Position numbers and translations under genes: made by a program
Assembly: GCA_002345475.1 (NCBI GenBank)
Contig: DDWC01000009.1
Coordinates: 1 to 5,987, forward strand
Length of the DNA stretch: 5,987 nt
Direction of reading: 5' to 3'
From: Firmicutes bacterium UBA2296
GTDB taxonomy: Bacteria > Bacillota > UBA994
Notes under the pieces: generated by a model
What the model saw: only the letters and a program-made list of their open reading frames with translations
What the model was told of the DNA's origin: nothing
Database searches by the model: none
Part shown: piece by piece, positions 1 through 5,745 of the stretch
Position numbering within the stretch: the stretch's first letter is position 1
Layout: every line of letters begins with the position of its first letter

Positions 1-925
1 CGAGATGAGCCCTATCTGCGGCAGCAAGAATCTGCCGTCAAGAATAACCTCGGTCACACCTTGTGGCCTGAGGCCATCCAGCAACATAGCCATAGCCTGC
101 GAACGGCGAGGGGCCATTGACAATGAGCTACCGCTACCTACTATCACATCAACGCCGAGCATATCCTCCTCGGCGTAAGCGGACTGATTCTGTTCTAATA
201 TCTGGCTGATTTCCCTCTGTTGTCTCACCCCGCGGACATCACCGATGAGCGCACGATGGTGCTGCAACGCCAGGCGAAGCGCCGCCCTGACCACCGCCTG
301 CTCCAGGGCGAGCTCCGCTGGCGTGGCGGGAAGAGAAGTGGGACGAATCATCTTGTTGGCCAGGCTATTTGATATTTCCACTTCGTCATAGACAAAGGGA
401 AGGTACCGGCCTATACCGGGCAGCCCTGCTTGTGACGCTACGTTGGCTATGCTGTAACTCATGCCAAGATTTGCGCTCACCGTGCGGTATAGCCGTCCAG
501 ACGAATAAGTAAAAAAGTCTGTGGTAGCTCCACCTATATCGCACGCCAGAACAGTTTTGCCGCTGGTCCTGCCAATTTGCTCTATGGCTAGGCCCACTGC
601 TGCGGGCGTAGGGAGGACCGGTATACTGGTCAGTTCCGTCAAACGGGAGTAGCGCGGCGCACTCACCATAACATGACTCATGAAGGCGTTCTGAATCTCG
701 TGCCTCGCCGGGGCAATCTGCTCCACTTCCAGTTGAGGGCGCAGATTGTCAACGACGCGGGCGTCCGATGAACGGGACAAGATATCCTTGATCTCGTCAC
801 GGGCATCTTTGTTTCCGGCGAAGATCACCGGGACCTTGCCTTCGCCATGTCTCGGCCTTACACCGGCTGAGTAAAGAAGTTCGGCCATTTGTACCACATG
901 GCTGACATTCCCCCCGTCCACCCCT

Positions 926-948
926 CCGGACACCAGGACTATGTCCGG
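926..948 (-). repeat. Perfect 7-bp inverted repeat directly after the in-frame TGA
   Basis: On the minus strand CCGGACA (948-942) pairs with TGTCCGG (932-926) around a 9-nt loop (941-933). The stem starts at the base following the TGA. The paralogue has a weaker related pairing (GACAT with ATGTC) at the same codons, so the conserved protein sequence PD(I/M)-(V/I)L-(V/M)SG may account for part of it. Any role in RNA structure is unproven. Confidence 0.6.
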
Positions 949-951
949 TCA
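949..951 (-). other. In-frame TGA codon interrupting the second GlmL/MutL gene
   Basis: Read on the minus strand, the codons are GCT ACT AAC TGA CCG GAC ATA (A-T-N-stop-P-D-I). The intact paralogue reads R-Q-L-R-P-D-M at this point. A single C-to-T change in a CGA arginine codon would create it. There is no frameshift on either side, and the match to the paralogue resumes at once. Confidence 0.95.
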
Positions 952-1394
952 GTTAGTAGCAATCCGCGCCAGTTTCTCGTAATGAGTCCGTCCGTCGTCT
1001 ATGGCGATTACGTCCGCGACAATCGCTCCGGCTCCCAGTGCTGCCCGTTCCGCGGAGGCCGCGGTCATTGATTTGATAACTCCTGCCACCAGAATTTGCA
1101 GACCACCCCCAGCACTGCATGTCGCACCCACGAAATCCACCCCGGAGCCGTCGGCTTCAGACGGGCAGATAAACCTGCCATTTCTGACAAGAAGGTATCC
1201 CAGTTCTGACTCAAGCTGCTCCACTGCCGCCATAACGCCTAGAGTGATGTCTTCCGCCGGCGCCTCCACAGTGGTAGGCGCCTCGGTCCTGGCCTTCACC
1301 ACAAAGACCCCCTCATGCATGATAAGCAGCAGGGCCTTGGTAGTAGTACTTCCGCAATCAATTACCAGAAGACTCTCAGGCTGCATATAGGTCA

Positions 1395-1402
1395 CCCCTC
1401 TC
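1395..1402 (-). promoter_or_regulatory. Ribosome binding site that sets the start of the second GlmL/MutL gene
   Basis: GAGAGGGG on the minus strand ends 8 nt before the ATG at 1386-1384. The alternative GTG start at 1395-1393 overlaps this site and would have no usable spacing. The ATG start gives an N-terminus that leads quickly into the DCGSTTTKA motif, as in the paralogue. Confidence 0.6.
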
Positions 1403-1499
1403 TCGGTCTGGCTGGAGAAATTGCACTTTCAGTTCAATGTTACAGTAGATTCAAGGTCCGAAGAAAGCAAAATAGGCAGGTCAATCGCATAAAATTGCG
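1403..1499 (-). other. Intergenic region before the second GlmL/MutL gene; no convincing promoter
   Basis: This stretch lies between the terminator of the upstream unit and the ribosome binding site of the second ATPase gene. No good sigma70 promoter is visible. TTGACC (1484-1479) has no -10 box at proper spacing, and TTGCTT with TACTGT 17 nt downstream is a weak candidate. A small inverted repeat, TCGCA with TGCGA around 6 nt (1485-1500), sits next to the terminator. The poor promoter fits either a decaying gene or dependence on readthrough from upstream. Confidence 0.4.
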
Positions 1500-1540
1500 A
1501 AAAACACAGGCTAAACCCTGACGGGTCTAGCCTGTGCTTT
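1500..1540 (-). terminator. Rho-independent terminator of the ATPase/373-residue protein unit
   Basis: On the minus strand CACAGGCTA (1536-1528) pairs with TAGCCTGTG (1513-1505). Inside, after one mismatch, ACCC pairs with GGGT around a GTCA loop. A run of five T follows (1504-1500). An A-rich flank at 1538-1540 could pair with part of the T run. The stem lies about 15 nt past the TAG stop of the 373-residue protein gene. Confidence 0.85.
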
Positions 1541-1554
1541 CCTTCGAAAGCTTA

Positions 1555-2676
1555 CTAGCCTTCGATCAATTCAACGTTAGCGCGGGGAATCGTGACGACT
1601 TCGCCGCTACCCATAAGCTTGGCGGTAAGAACGCGGACCTTTGATCCGCTCTCCAGCACCTGTAGCTCTGGGGGAAGTGTGTTTACAGTGGCCAGCTGAC
1701 CGAAATAGGGCTCGCGGATAATACGGATGAGCGTACCGTCTTCCATGCCGCTCTCGGTGTTGCGCTCCATTACGCCGACCAGGCTGTCAAGAGCTACTAC
1801 GATCTCCGGGCGCATAACGCCAGCACGAATCTGAGTGGCTCCGTTAATGGAGGCAGTTGACCCGCTGAGTTTCTTCAGCAATTCGAAAGTCTTGTTGGCC
1901 ATGTTAATTTTGCCAAAGCCCTCGGTGACTATCATGGTGAGGGGGATATCCTCAGAACCGGTAATGGCAACGCCAATGTCGTGTCCGAGGTAGTCGATCA
2001 GGTCGCGGTCGATGATGCCGCCGGCAACCAGACCGATTACACCAAATTCTCCTGCCTTCTTGAGGGCGTCGCCGGTGATCAGCGAGCCGCCGACCAGGAT
2101 CTTACCCTTATGCTCGGGCTTGATCTTGTCTGCAGAGAGAACTTCCGAGTTGCTTTCGGCCACCATGAGCAGTTCGCCCTGAGTTTCGCCACCCACGCCG
2201 AAGATGCCCTGCACCAGAGCGGCGGGCGTCTCAATGACAACACCCTCTCTGGGCATAACCTCAACTACTTTACCGCTGACATAGGCTTCGATGGCAACGG
2301 GTACCGCGGGACGACGCAGAGTAACAACTCCGGTAATCTCAGAGATATTATCCACGGTGCCGTCGACAGGTGAGGCTACGTCGGTCTTAAACAGACCAAA
2401 GAAAGACGACTTGCGGGCGATGGGTTCACCGGTGGTCACCGGGTCTCCCACCTTCTTAACCATGAACTCCATGATTTCGTCGCCTTCGAGACCCAAGTGG
2501 TTAGCTATGTTAATAGTCTCGGGGTCTCCCGGGATGTTAGTACGGGCAACCACGTCGTGCGGACTTACTCTGGTGCCTTGCTCAACCATTACCTCACCCA
2601 AAATCGGGAGGCGGCGGCGCTTACGCACCAAAATGGACTCTGTAACCAGTAATCCTGGGGTATATGCACTAGCCAT
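1555..2676 (-). CDS. Conserved-looking protein of unknown function with barrel-sandwich-like and KOW-like segments, partner gene of GlmL/MutL ATPase
   Basis: The product has 373 residues, is soluble, and has no signal peptide or membrane helix. I do not know a function for it. The N-terminal third (about 24-125) has the beta-rich, Gly/Val/Pro pattern of barrel-sandwich hybrid (biotinyl/lipoyl-like) domains: GEVMVEQGTRVSPHDVV, then KVGDPVTTGEPIA and VASPVDGTV. No MKM lysine motif is seen, so it is not an obvious biotin or lipoyl carrier. A central alpha/beta segment (about 190-295) holds GKILVGGSLITGDALKKA, GVIGLVAGGII, TEGFGKINM, and INGATQIRAGVMRPE. The C-terminus (about 313-373) has a KOW-like piece (GTLIRIIREPYFGQLATV) and ends in VTIPRANVELIEG, typical of small beta-barrels. 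ATG at 2676 follows GGGAGGAG with 8-nt spacing. That site directly abuts the TAA of the upstream ATPase gene, which suggests coupled translation. The terminator just downstream makes it the last gene of a two-gene operon. A scaffold or nucleic-acid-binding role is possible but unproven. Confidence 0.9.
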   Translation of the reverse strand: MASAYTPGLLVTESILVRKRRRLPILGEVMVEQGTRVSPHDVVARTNIPGDPETINIANHLGLEGDEIMEFMVKKVGDPVTTGEPIARKSSFFGLFKTDVASPVDGTVDNISEITGVVTLRRPAVPVAIEAYVSGKVVEVMPREGVVIETPAALVQGIFGVGGETQGELLMVAESNSEVLSADKIKPEHKGKILVGGSLITGDALKKAGEFGVIGLVAGGIIDRDLIDYLGHDIGVAITGSEDIPLTMIVTEGFGKINMANKTFELLKKLSGSTASINGATQIRAGVMRPEIVVALDSLVGVMERNTESGMEDGTLIRIIREPYFGQLATVNTLPPELQVLESGSKVRVLTAKLMGSGEVVTIPRANVELIEG

Positions 2677-2684
2677 TTATTTCA

Positions 2685-2692
2685 CTCCTCCC
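2685..2692 (-). promoter_or_regulatory. Ribosome binding site abutting the upstream stop codon
   Basis: GGGAGGAG (2692-2685, minus strand) starts at the base right after the TAA stop of the ATPase gene (2695-2693) and lies 8 nt before the ATG of the 373-residue protein gene. Ribosomes finishing the first gene would be positioned to start the second. Confidence 0.8.
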
Positions 2693-4528
2693 TTAGCCCA
2701 AGTACTTCTCGAGGATATCCATGGGGTAGATATCCAAAGCCTTGTACCATTCGATCAGTTTCTTAATGCGCTGCTGTTTATCAGTAGGCAGAACGAAAGG
2801 CTGACGACCGCGAGCGTCAATAATCAAGCCTACGACGCCGCCGTTCACGGTGAACTTGGCCTCATGACCCTTGCCCTTGCCCTTGCCAATGTCAAAGCCG
2901 CGGGCAGGTTTAGCAGTCACTTCAGCTGTCTCGTCTTCCGGAATCTCGATGCGGTGCATGCTGCCAAAGGAAGCCTTGACATCATAAGTCTTGCCGCCGG
3001 AGGTGACAACATGTACATCTACGCAGTGCTCGCCTTCTTTAGCCGTGCCGATTGGCGCGATAGACGTGCCCAGGCGGATCAGACAGTCACGGTCGAAAAC
3101 CTGCTGTGCTGCCTCAGGGCTAACGGTGGAAAGAACGCCAAGCTGCGGCATCATAAAGATACTGTCAACAGCCAGCTCGGTAATGCCCTCCGGCAGGAAA
3201 GCGTCAAGAATCATCAAAGCGCTCTGTGCGCGGCGAGCGGCATGGGAGAGAACGCCGCCGGAGCCAACGATCATGCCCAGGTCGGTCAGGTCAACCAAAG
3301 AAGCACCGGAACCACTTTGCTCAAAGGCTTCAGAAATGTCACGGACCTTCTGTACGCCCTTCAGGCCTACAGCCAGAGACTTATGATGTTCAAAGGCCAG
3401 GCGCAGCGCTTCACGGGCGATACCCTGCTCAATGACCAAATCCTGCAAAGTCTGCGGAATTGTGGTCGGACGAATCATCTTGTTGCGGATACGGTTGCGC
3501 AGGTCAGCCTCTTCGATGTCGAAAGGTACCCAGCGCATGATATTGTCAACACCGGACTCGAGCATAACGTTACAGATTGAGTAACTCATACCGAGGTTAG
3601 CGCTAACGGTACGGTTGAACGTGTCGGCGAACACGGAGAAGACGTCTGTGGTTGCGCCGCCGATATCAACGCCGACAACCGACATGTCTTTCTGTTTCGC
3701 TGTGGTCTCAATCATCTTACCAACGGCTCCGGGGGTAGGCATGATGGGGACGGGAGTCCAGCTCATCAGCTTATTGTAGCCAGGCGCCTGGGCCATAACG
3801 TGTTCCATGAACAGGTTGTGGATCTCTTCGCGGGCAGGACCAAGCAGCTCAGTCTCAAGGACCGGGCGGAGGTTGTCCACCATACGCAAGTCAGTCTTTT
3901 CACCCAGCACGTTCTCGATGTAACCACGGGCATCCTTGTTACCGGCATAAATGATAGGCAACTGGAAACCAATACCAAGACGCGGGCGGGGTTCGGCTGC
4001 GGAGATCAGTTCTGCCAACTCAACAACGTGGGTAATGGTACCGCCGTCAATACCGCCGGACATCAGGATCATGTCAGGACGAAGCTGGCGAATACGCTGG
4101 ATCTTCTGGTAGGGCAGACGACCATCGTTAATGGCAATAGCGTCCATAACAATAGCACCTGCACCCAATGCGGCGCGTTGCGCGCTCTCTGCGGTCATCT
4201 GCTTAACGACTCCCGCAACCATCATCTGCAATCCGCCACCGGCACTACTGGTGGAAAGATAGAGATCTACGCCCTTGCGGCTGTCGGCCTGCGGGGTGAT
4301 AATGCCGTTGTCATCCTGGAACTCGCGGTCCATGAGTTCTTCAATTTCGCGTACGGCATTGCGTACTCCCATTGTTACATCTTCGAAGGGAGCCTCAACG
4401 GTGGTTGGTGCCTCGCCACGACATACTAGACGGTATTCTCCATCTACCAGTTCAATCAGAATTGCCTTGGTAGTGGTACTGCCGCAGTCGGTAGCAAGGA
4501 TAGACCTGATTTTTGTGTTCTGCGCCAT
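2693..4528 (-). CDS. glmL: GlmL/MutL-family ASKHA ATPase (glutamate mutase-associated protein L)
   Basis: This is a complete 611-residue member of the GlmL/MutL family, unrelated to the mismatch-repair MutL. The family has the actin/Hsp70/sugar-kinase fold. In glutamate-fermenting clostridia the glmL gene lies between the two subunit genes of coenzyme-B12-dependent glutamate mutase, and the protein is proposed to act as a mutase chaperone or reactivase. Nucleotide-binding motifs are present: phosphate-1 DCGSTTTKA (14-22), SGGIDGG (157-163), phosphate-2 GVDIGGATTDVFS (286-298) and adenosine-site VGSGGVLSHA (421-430). Other landmarks are YAGNKDAR (194-201), SANLGMSYSICN (309-320), NKMIRPT (349-355) and, near the C-terminus, GGVVGLIIDARGR (563-575). 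A Gly-Lys run sits at 548-554. No signal peptide or membrane helix is seen, so it is cytoplasmic. ATG at 4528 has AAGGAGGA 11 nt upstream and a good promoter about 50 nt further. No mutase subunit gene is in the window, so the client enzyme is unknown; the symbol is a family-level assignment. Confidence 0.93.
   Translation of the reverse strand: MAQNTKIRSILATDCGSTTTKAILIELVDGEYRLVCRGEAPTTVEAPFEDVTMGVRNAVREIEELMDREFQDDNGIITPQADSRKGVDLYLSTSSAGGGLQMMVAGVVKQMTAESAQRAALGAGAIVMDAIAINDGRLPYQKIQRIRQLRPDMILMSGGIDGGTITHVVELAELISAAEPRPRLGIGFQLPIIYAGNKDARGYIENVLGEKTDLRMVDNLRPVLETELLGPAREEIHNLFMEHVMAQAPGYNKLMSWTPVPIMPTPGAVGKMIETTAKQKDMSVVGVDIGGATTDVFSVFADTFNRTVSANLGMSYSICNVMLESGVDNIMRWVPFDIEEADLRNRIRNKMIRPTTIPQTLQDLVIEQGIAREALRLAFEHHKSLAVGLKGVQKVRDISEAFEQSGSGASLVDLTDLGMIVGSGGVLSHAARRAQSALMILDAFLPEGITELAVDSIFMMPQLGVLSTVSPEAAQQVFDRDCLIRLGTSIAPIGTAKEGEHCVDVHVVTSGGKTYDVKASFGSMHRIEIPEDETAEVTAKPARGFDIGKGKGKGHEAKFTVNGGVVGLIIDARGRQPFVLPTDKQQRIKKLIEWYKALDIYPMDILEKYLG
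2868..2886 (-). repeat. Short tandem hexamer repeat encoding a Gly-Lys run
   Basis: Three copies of CCCTTG on the plus strand (CAAGGG in coding sense) lie inside the intact ATPase gene and encode alternating Gly and Lys at residues 548-554. The run sits in a likely surface linker before the conserved C-terminal GGVVGLIIDARGR block and is a possible site of slippage. The visible part of the second copy ends before this region, so the two cannot be compared. Confidence 0.6.
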
Positions 4529-4539
4529 GTTTTTGGTTA

Positions 4540-4547
4540 TCCTCCTT
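4540..4547 (-). promoter_or_regulatory. Ribosome binding site of the intact GlmL/MutL gene
   Basis: AAGGAGGA on the minus strand is a near-perfect anti-16S match, 11 nt from the ATG at 4528. That spacing is slightly long. No competing start codon lies between. Confidence 0.8.
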
Positions 4548-4579
4548 CACCACTTTGGTTATTCTTTCGGCCAAAAAAA

Positions 4580-4608
4580 ATCATAACACAATTTTCTTTG
4601 CCCGACAA
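4580..4608 (-). promoter_or_regulatory. Sigma70/sigmaA-type promoter of the ATPase/373-residue protein operon
   Basis: On the minus strand a -35 box TTGTCG (4608-4603) and a -10 box TATGAT (4585-4580) are separated by exactly 17 nt. The -10 differs from TATAAT at one position and the -35 matches TTGACA at four of six. Transcription would begin near 4573, giving a leader of about 45 nt containing the AAGGAGGA site. The region is AT-rich and lies just past the terminator of the preceding unit, as expected for a new operon. Confidence 0.75.
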
Positions 4609-4630
4609 ACAAGCTTCTCTGCTTTGACAA

Positions 4631-4643
4631 GTATACACTATAC
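4631..4643. promoter_or_regulatory. Palindrome GTATA-CAC-TATAC upstream of the promoter, possible operator
   Basis: A 13-bp inverted repeat with 5-bp arms lies 22 bp upstream of the -35 box. A second GTATAC occurs at 4687-4692, between the upstream terminator stem and its T run. Palindromes of this GTATAC kind resemble sites bound by GntR-type regulators, but the window has no regulator gene and the assignment is a guess. Confidence 0.35.
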
Positions 4644-4680
4644 CTGAGTTTTTTTAATAGTCCTTTTTTTCGCCCGTGGC

Positions 4681-4729
4681 AAAAAAGTATACCCGCACCC
4701 GACGCACTAGCTACTGCGTCAGGTGCGGG
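4681..4729 (-). terminator. GC-rich rho-independent terminator of the peptidase/membrane protein unit
   Basis: On the minus strand the stem pairs CCCGCACC, one mismatch, then TGACGCA-type sequence with its complement: plus-strand arms 4692-4706 and 4715-4729 match at 14 of 15 positions around an 8-nt loop. Six T follow at 4686-4681 after a 5-nt GTATAC-containing gap, slightly longer than usual. It lies about 16 nt past the stop of the 131-residue protein gene. Confidence 0.85.
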
Positions 4730-4745
4730 CTGAGACGAAACGCTG

Positions 4746-5141
4746 CTATTTGTCCTTCTGTCTGGATTCCTTGGCCAGACGTTTTTCTTCTTTCTTGCGC
4801 TGCTTTTCCAGCTTCAACTGCTCTTTGGCCTCTTTGAGTTTGGCCTGAGCAGCGATATCTTTCTCCTCGAGCATGGTGAGAAGAACCTCGACGTTTTCGC
4901 GATCTGACATAACGTGTCCAAAATCCTCAATCAGCTGTTCATCGAAAATCGCTCCCAGGAAGGGAGAGGCCATAAAGACAGACTGACTGCCGATAAACGC
5001 CAGGGGTTTGCCCATCTGAAAAAAGAAAATTGCCGGCGTTACCAGGCCATGACGCACGATGCGGTCGGTGATTTTGTTCATGATATCAAGCTTGCGCTCC
5101 TCAGATACCTCCTGATTGCCTGGCGAAGAATACAAAACCAT
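4746..5141 (-). CDS. Hypothetical 131-residue protein with hydrophobic middle and charged coiled-coil tail
   Basis: I do not recognise a named family. The N-terminal half contains MNKITDRIVRHGLVTPAIFF, a hydrophobic stretch (about residues 33-66) rich in Phe, Ile, Pro and Gly with the segments MGKPLAFIGSQ and SPFLGAIFD. It is too broken by polar residues to be called a clear membrane helix and may be amphipathic or membrane-associated. Residues about 82-131 are highly charged (EEKDIAAQAKLKEAKEQL, then Lys/Glu/Arg repeats) and probably form a coiled coil or long helix. ATG at 5141 is preferred as start because AGGTGG (5152-5147) lies 5 nt upstream. The in-frame GTG at 5150 falls inside that ribosome binding site. 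It is the last gene before the terminator, and its start lies 37 nt after the stop of the two-helix membrane protein gene, so the two are probably co-transcribed and may share a membrane role. Confidence 0.8.
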   Translation of the reverse strand: MVLYSSPGNQEVSEERKLDIMNKITDRIVRHGLVTPAIFFFQMGKPLAFIGSQSVFMASPFLGAIFDEQLIEDFGHVMSDRENVEVLLTMLEEKDIAAQAKLKEAKEQLKLEKQRKKEEKRLAKESRQKDK

Positions 5142-5146
5142 TGTTA

Positions 5147-5152
5147 CCACCT
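5147..5152 (-). promoter_or_regulatory. Ribosome binding site that sets the start of the 131-residue protein gene
   Basis: AGGTGG on the minus strand ends 5 nt before the ATG at 5141. The more upstream in-frame GTG (5150-5148) is part of this sequence and so is unlikely to be the initiator. Confidence 0.6.
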
Positions 5153-5178
5153 GCCTATAATTGGATTATTGGTTCGAA

Positions 5179-5745
5179 CTACTGCTTTTCCGTTTCTGCG
5201 GATGACACCGCGGAGTCAGCCCTTTGGATGTGACTAGAGAGCACTTCATGGAGTTTGTCTCTGTCCACTTCACCATAGTAGAGGAATACCCCCGGCCCCA
5301 GAATTCTAGTGCGCACTGTCTTCTGCATGACGAGGTACACCCCGTCCTCGGCAACCTTGTACTTTGTAATGCGATTCCAGGGGCGAAAAACCACCGCTGC
5401 ACCATTGCGGTATAGTAGCCCCGTAGTTGTCGCCTTATAGTGATTGGGAAAGATGAAACTGCTGAATGATATTACAGATAAGAGCAGAGCCATGCTTGGC
5501 CAGAAAAAATCTCGATAGGCAAAGTACACCAGGCCCACAAATGCGAAAGTACTGAGGCCGAGGATGACTCCCCGCCTGCGATCATATTTCATGGGTGTAA
5601 CGGACCAACTCATAATCTCTTGCCCCTGATCCGTCTGCTCCTGTTGCATGGTCGGGAAGGAAAACTTGGGTGGTTTTTTTGATTCCTCCACAGTGGGCGG
5701 TGCCGGTGCTCTTGGGGGGGCCTTCTTGTTGCTGCGTTTAGCCAT
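5179..5745 (-). CDS. Two-helix membrane protein with possible PH-like domain, function unknown
   Basis: The product has 188 residues. Residues 1-55 are a polar, Lys/Pro-rich cytoplasmic-type leader (AKRSNKKAPPRAPAPP) without a cleavable signal. Two closely spaced hydrophobic helices follow at about 60-77 (VILGLSTFAFVGLVYFAY) and 80-99, joined by a short turn, so both ends should face the cytoplasm. The region at about 103-170 looks beta-rich and ends in an amphipathic helix: TTTGLLYRNG, RPWNRITKYKV, DGVYLVMQK, then DRDKLHEVLSSHI. The pattern of a hairpin membrane anchor plus a domain with a W-N-x-I strand is like bacterial PH-type proteins (YcxB/DUF-type). I infer this from pattern only. ATG at 5745 shares its A with the TAA of the upstream peptidase gene and has AGGAAGGTGA 7 nt upstream, which indicates translational coupling. 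Confidence 0.85.
   Translation of the reverse strand: MAKRSNKKAPPRAPAPPTVEESKKPPKFSFPTMQQEQTDQGQEIMSWSVTPMKYDRRRGVILGLSTFAFVGLVYFAYRDFFWPSMALLLSVISFSSFIFPNHYKATTTGLLYRNGAAVVFRPWNRITKYKVAEDGVYLVMQKTVRTRILGPGVFLYYGEVDRDKLHEVLSSHIQRADSAVSSAETEKQ

Larger units (their letters stand above)
1..1386 (-). pseudogene. glmL: Second GlmL/MutL-family ASKHA ATPase, interrupted by one in-frame TGA; C-terminus beyond the window
   Basis: This is a paralogue of the intact ATPase encoded at 2693-4528 and aligns with it along its whole visible length, about half identical by eye. It runs colinearly to the window edge, which corresponds to about residue 467 of the 611-residue copy. Visible motifs are the phosphate-1 loop DCGSTTTKA, the segments TTVEAP and SAGGGLQ, ERAALGAGAIV, SGGVDGG, FAGNKDAR, the phosphate-2 loop DIGGATTDFF, SANLGMSYSI, NKMIRPT and the adenosine-site glycines VGSGSSLS. 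Codon 146 (949-951) is TGA where the paralogue has Arg150 (CGT). The same frame then stays open for 316 codons with no other lesion. ATG at 1386 is preferred as start because GAGAGGGG lies 8 nt upstream; the in-frame GTG at 1395 overlaps that site. By family it would be a candidate chaperone or reactivase for a B12-dependent mutase. As read, translation would give only a 145-residue fragment, so I call it a pseudogene, with sequencing error or readthrough as alternatives. Confidence 0.85.

Noticed and set aside
889..948. Translational restart after the TGA making a separate downstream protein
   Set aside because: The nearest in-frame ATG on the minus strand (before A-E-L-L-Y) has no ribosome binding site, and such a product would lack the phosphate-1 loop needed for ATP binding.
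949..951. General reassignment of TGA to an amino acid (genetic code 4 or 25)
   Set aside because: All five readable gene ends here use TAA or TAG, which made me consider it. But only one TGA occurs in frame among about 1,800 codons, and tryptophan is encoded by TGG. A reassigned TGA should appear much more often.
1001..1390. Plus-strand frame of 129 codons
   Set aside because: It is antisense to the N-terminal part of the second ATPase gene, with Ala/Pro/Ser-rich low-complexity content typical of a shadow frame.
2291..3580. Long plus-strand open frame of 429 codons
   Set aside because: It lies antisense to the intact ATPase and 373-residue protein genes, spans their junction and resembles no family. 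The minus-strand genes have motifs, ribosome binding sites, a promoter and a terminator, so this is a frame shadow.
3800..4429. Plus-strand frame of 209 codons
   Set aside because: It is antisense to conserved motif-bearing sequence of the intact ATPase gene, and its product has no recognisable domain.
4624..4665. Plus-strand promoter starting at TTGACA (4624-4629)
   Set aside because: The -35 box is perfect, but no -10-like hexamer lies 16-18 nt downstream and no plus-strand gene follows.
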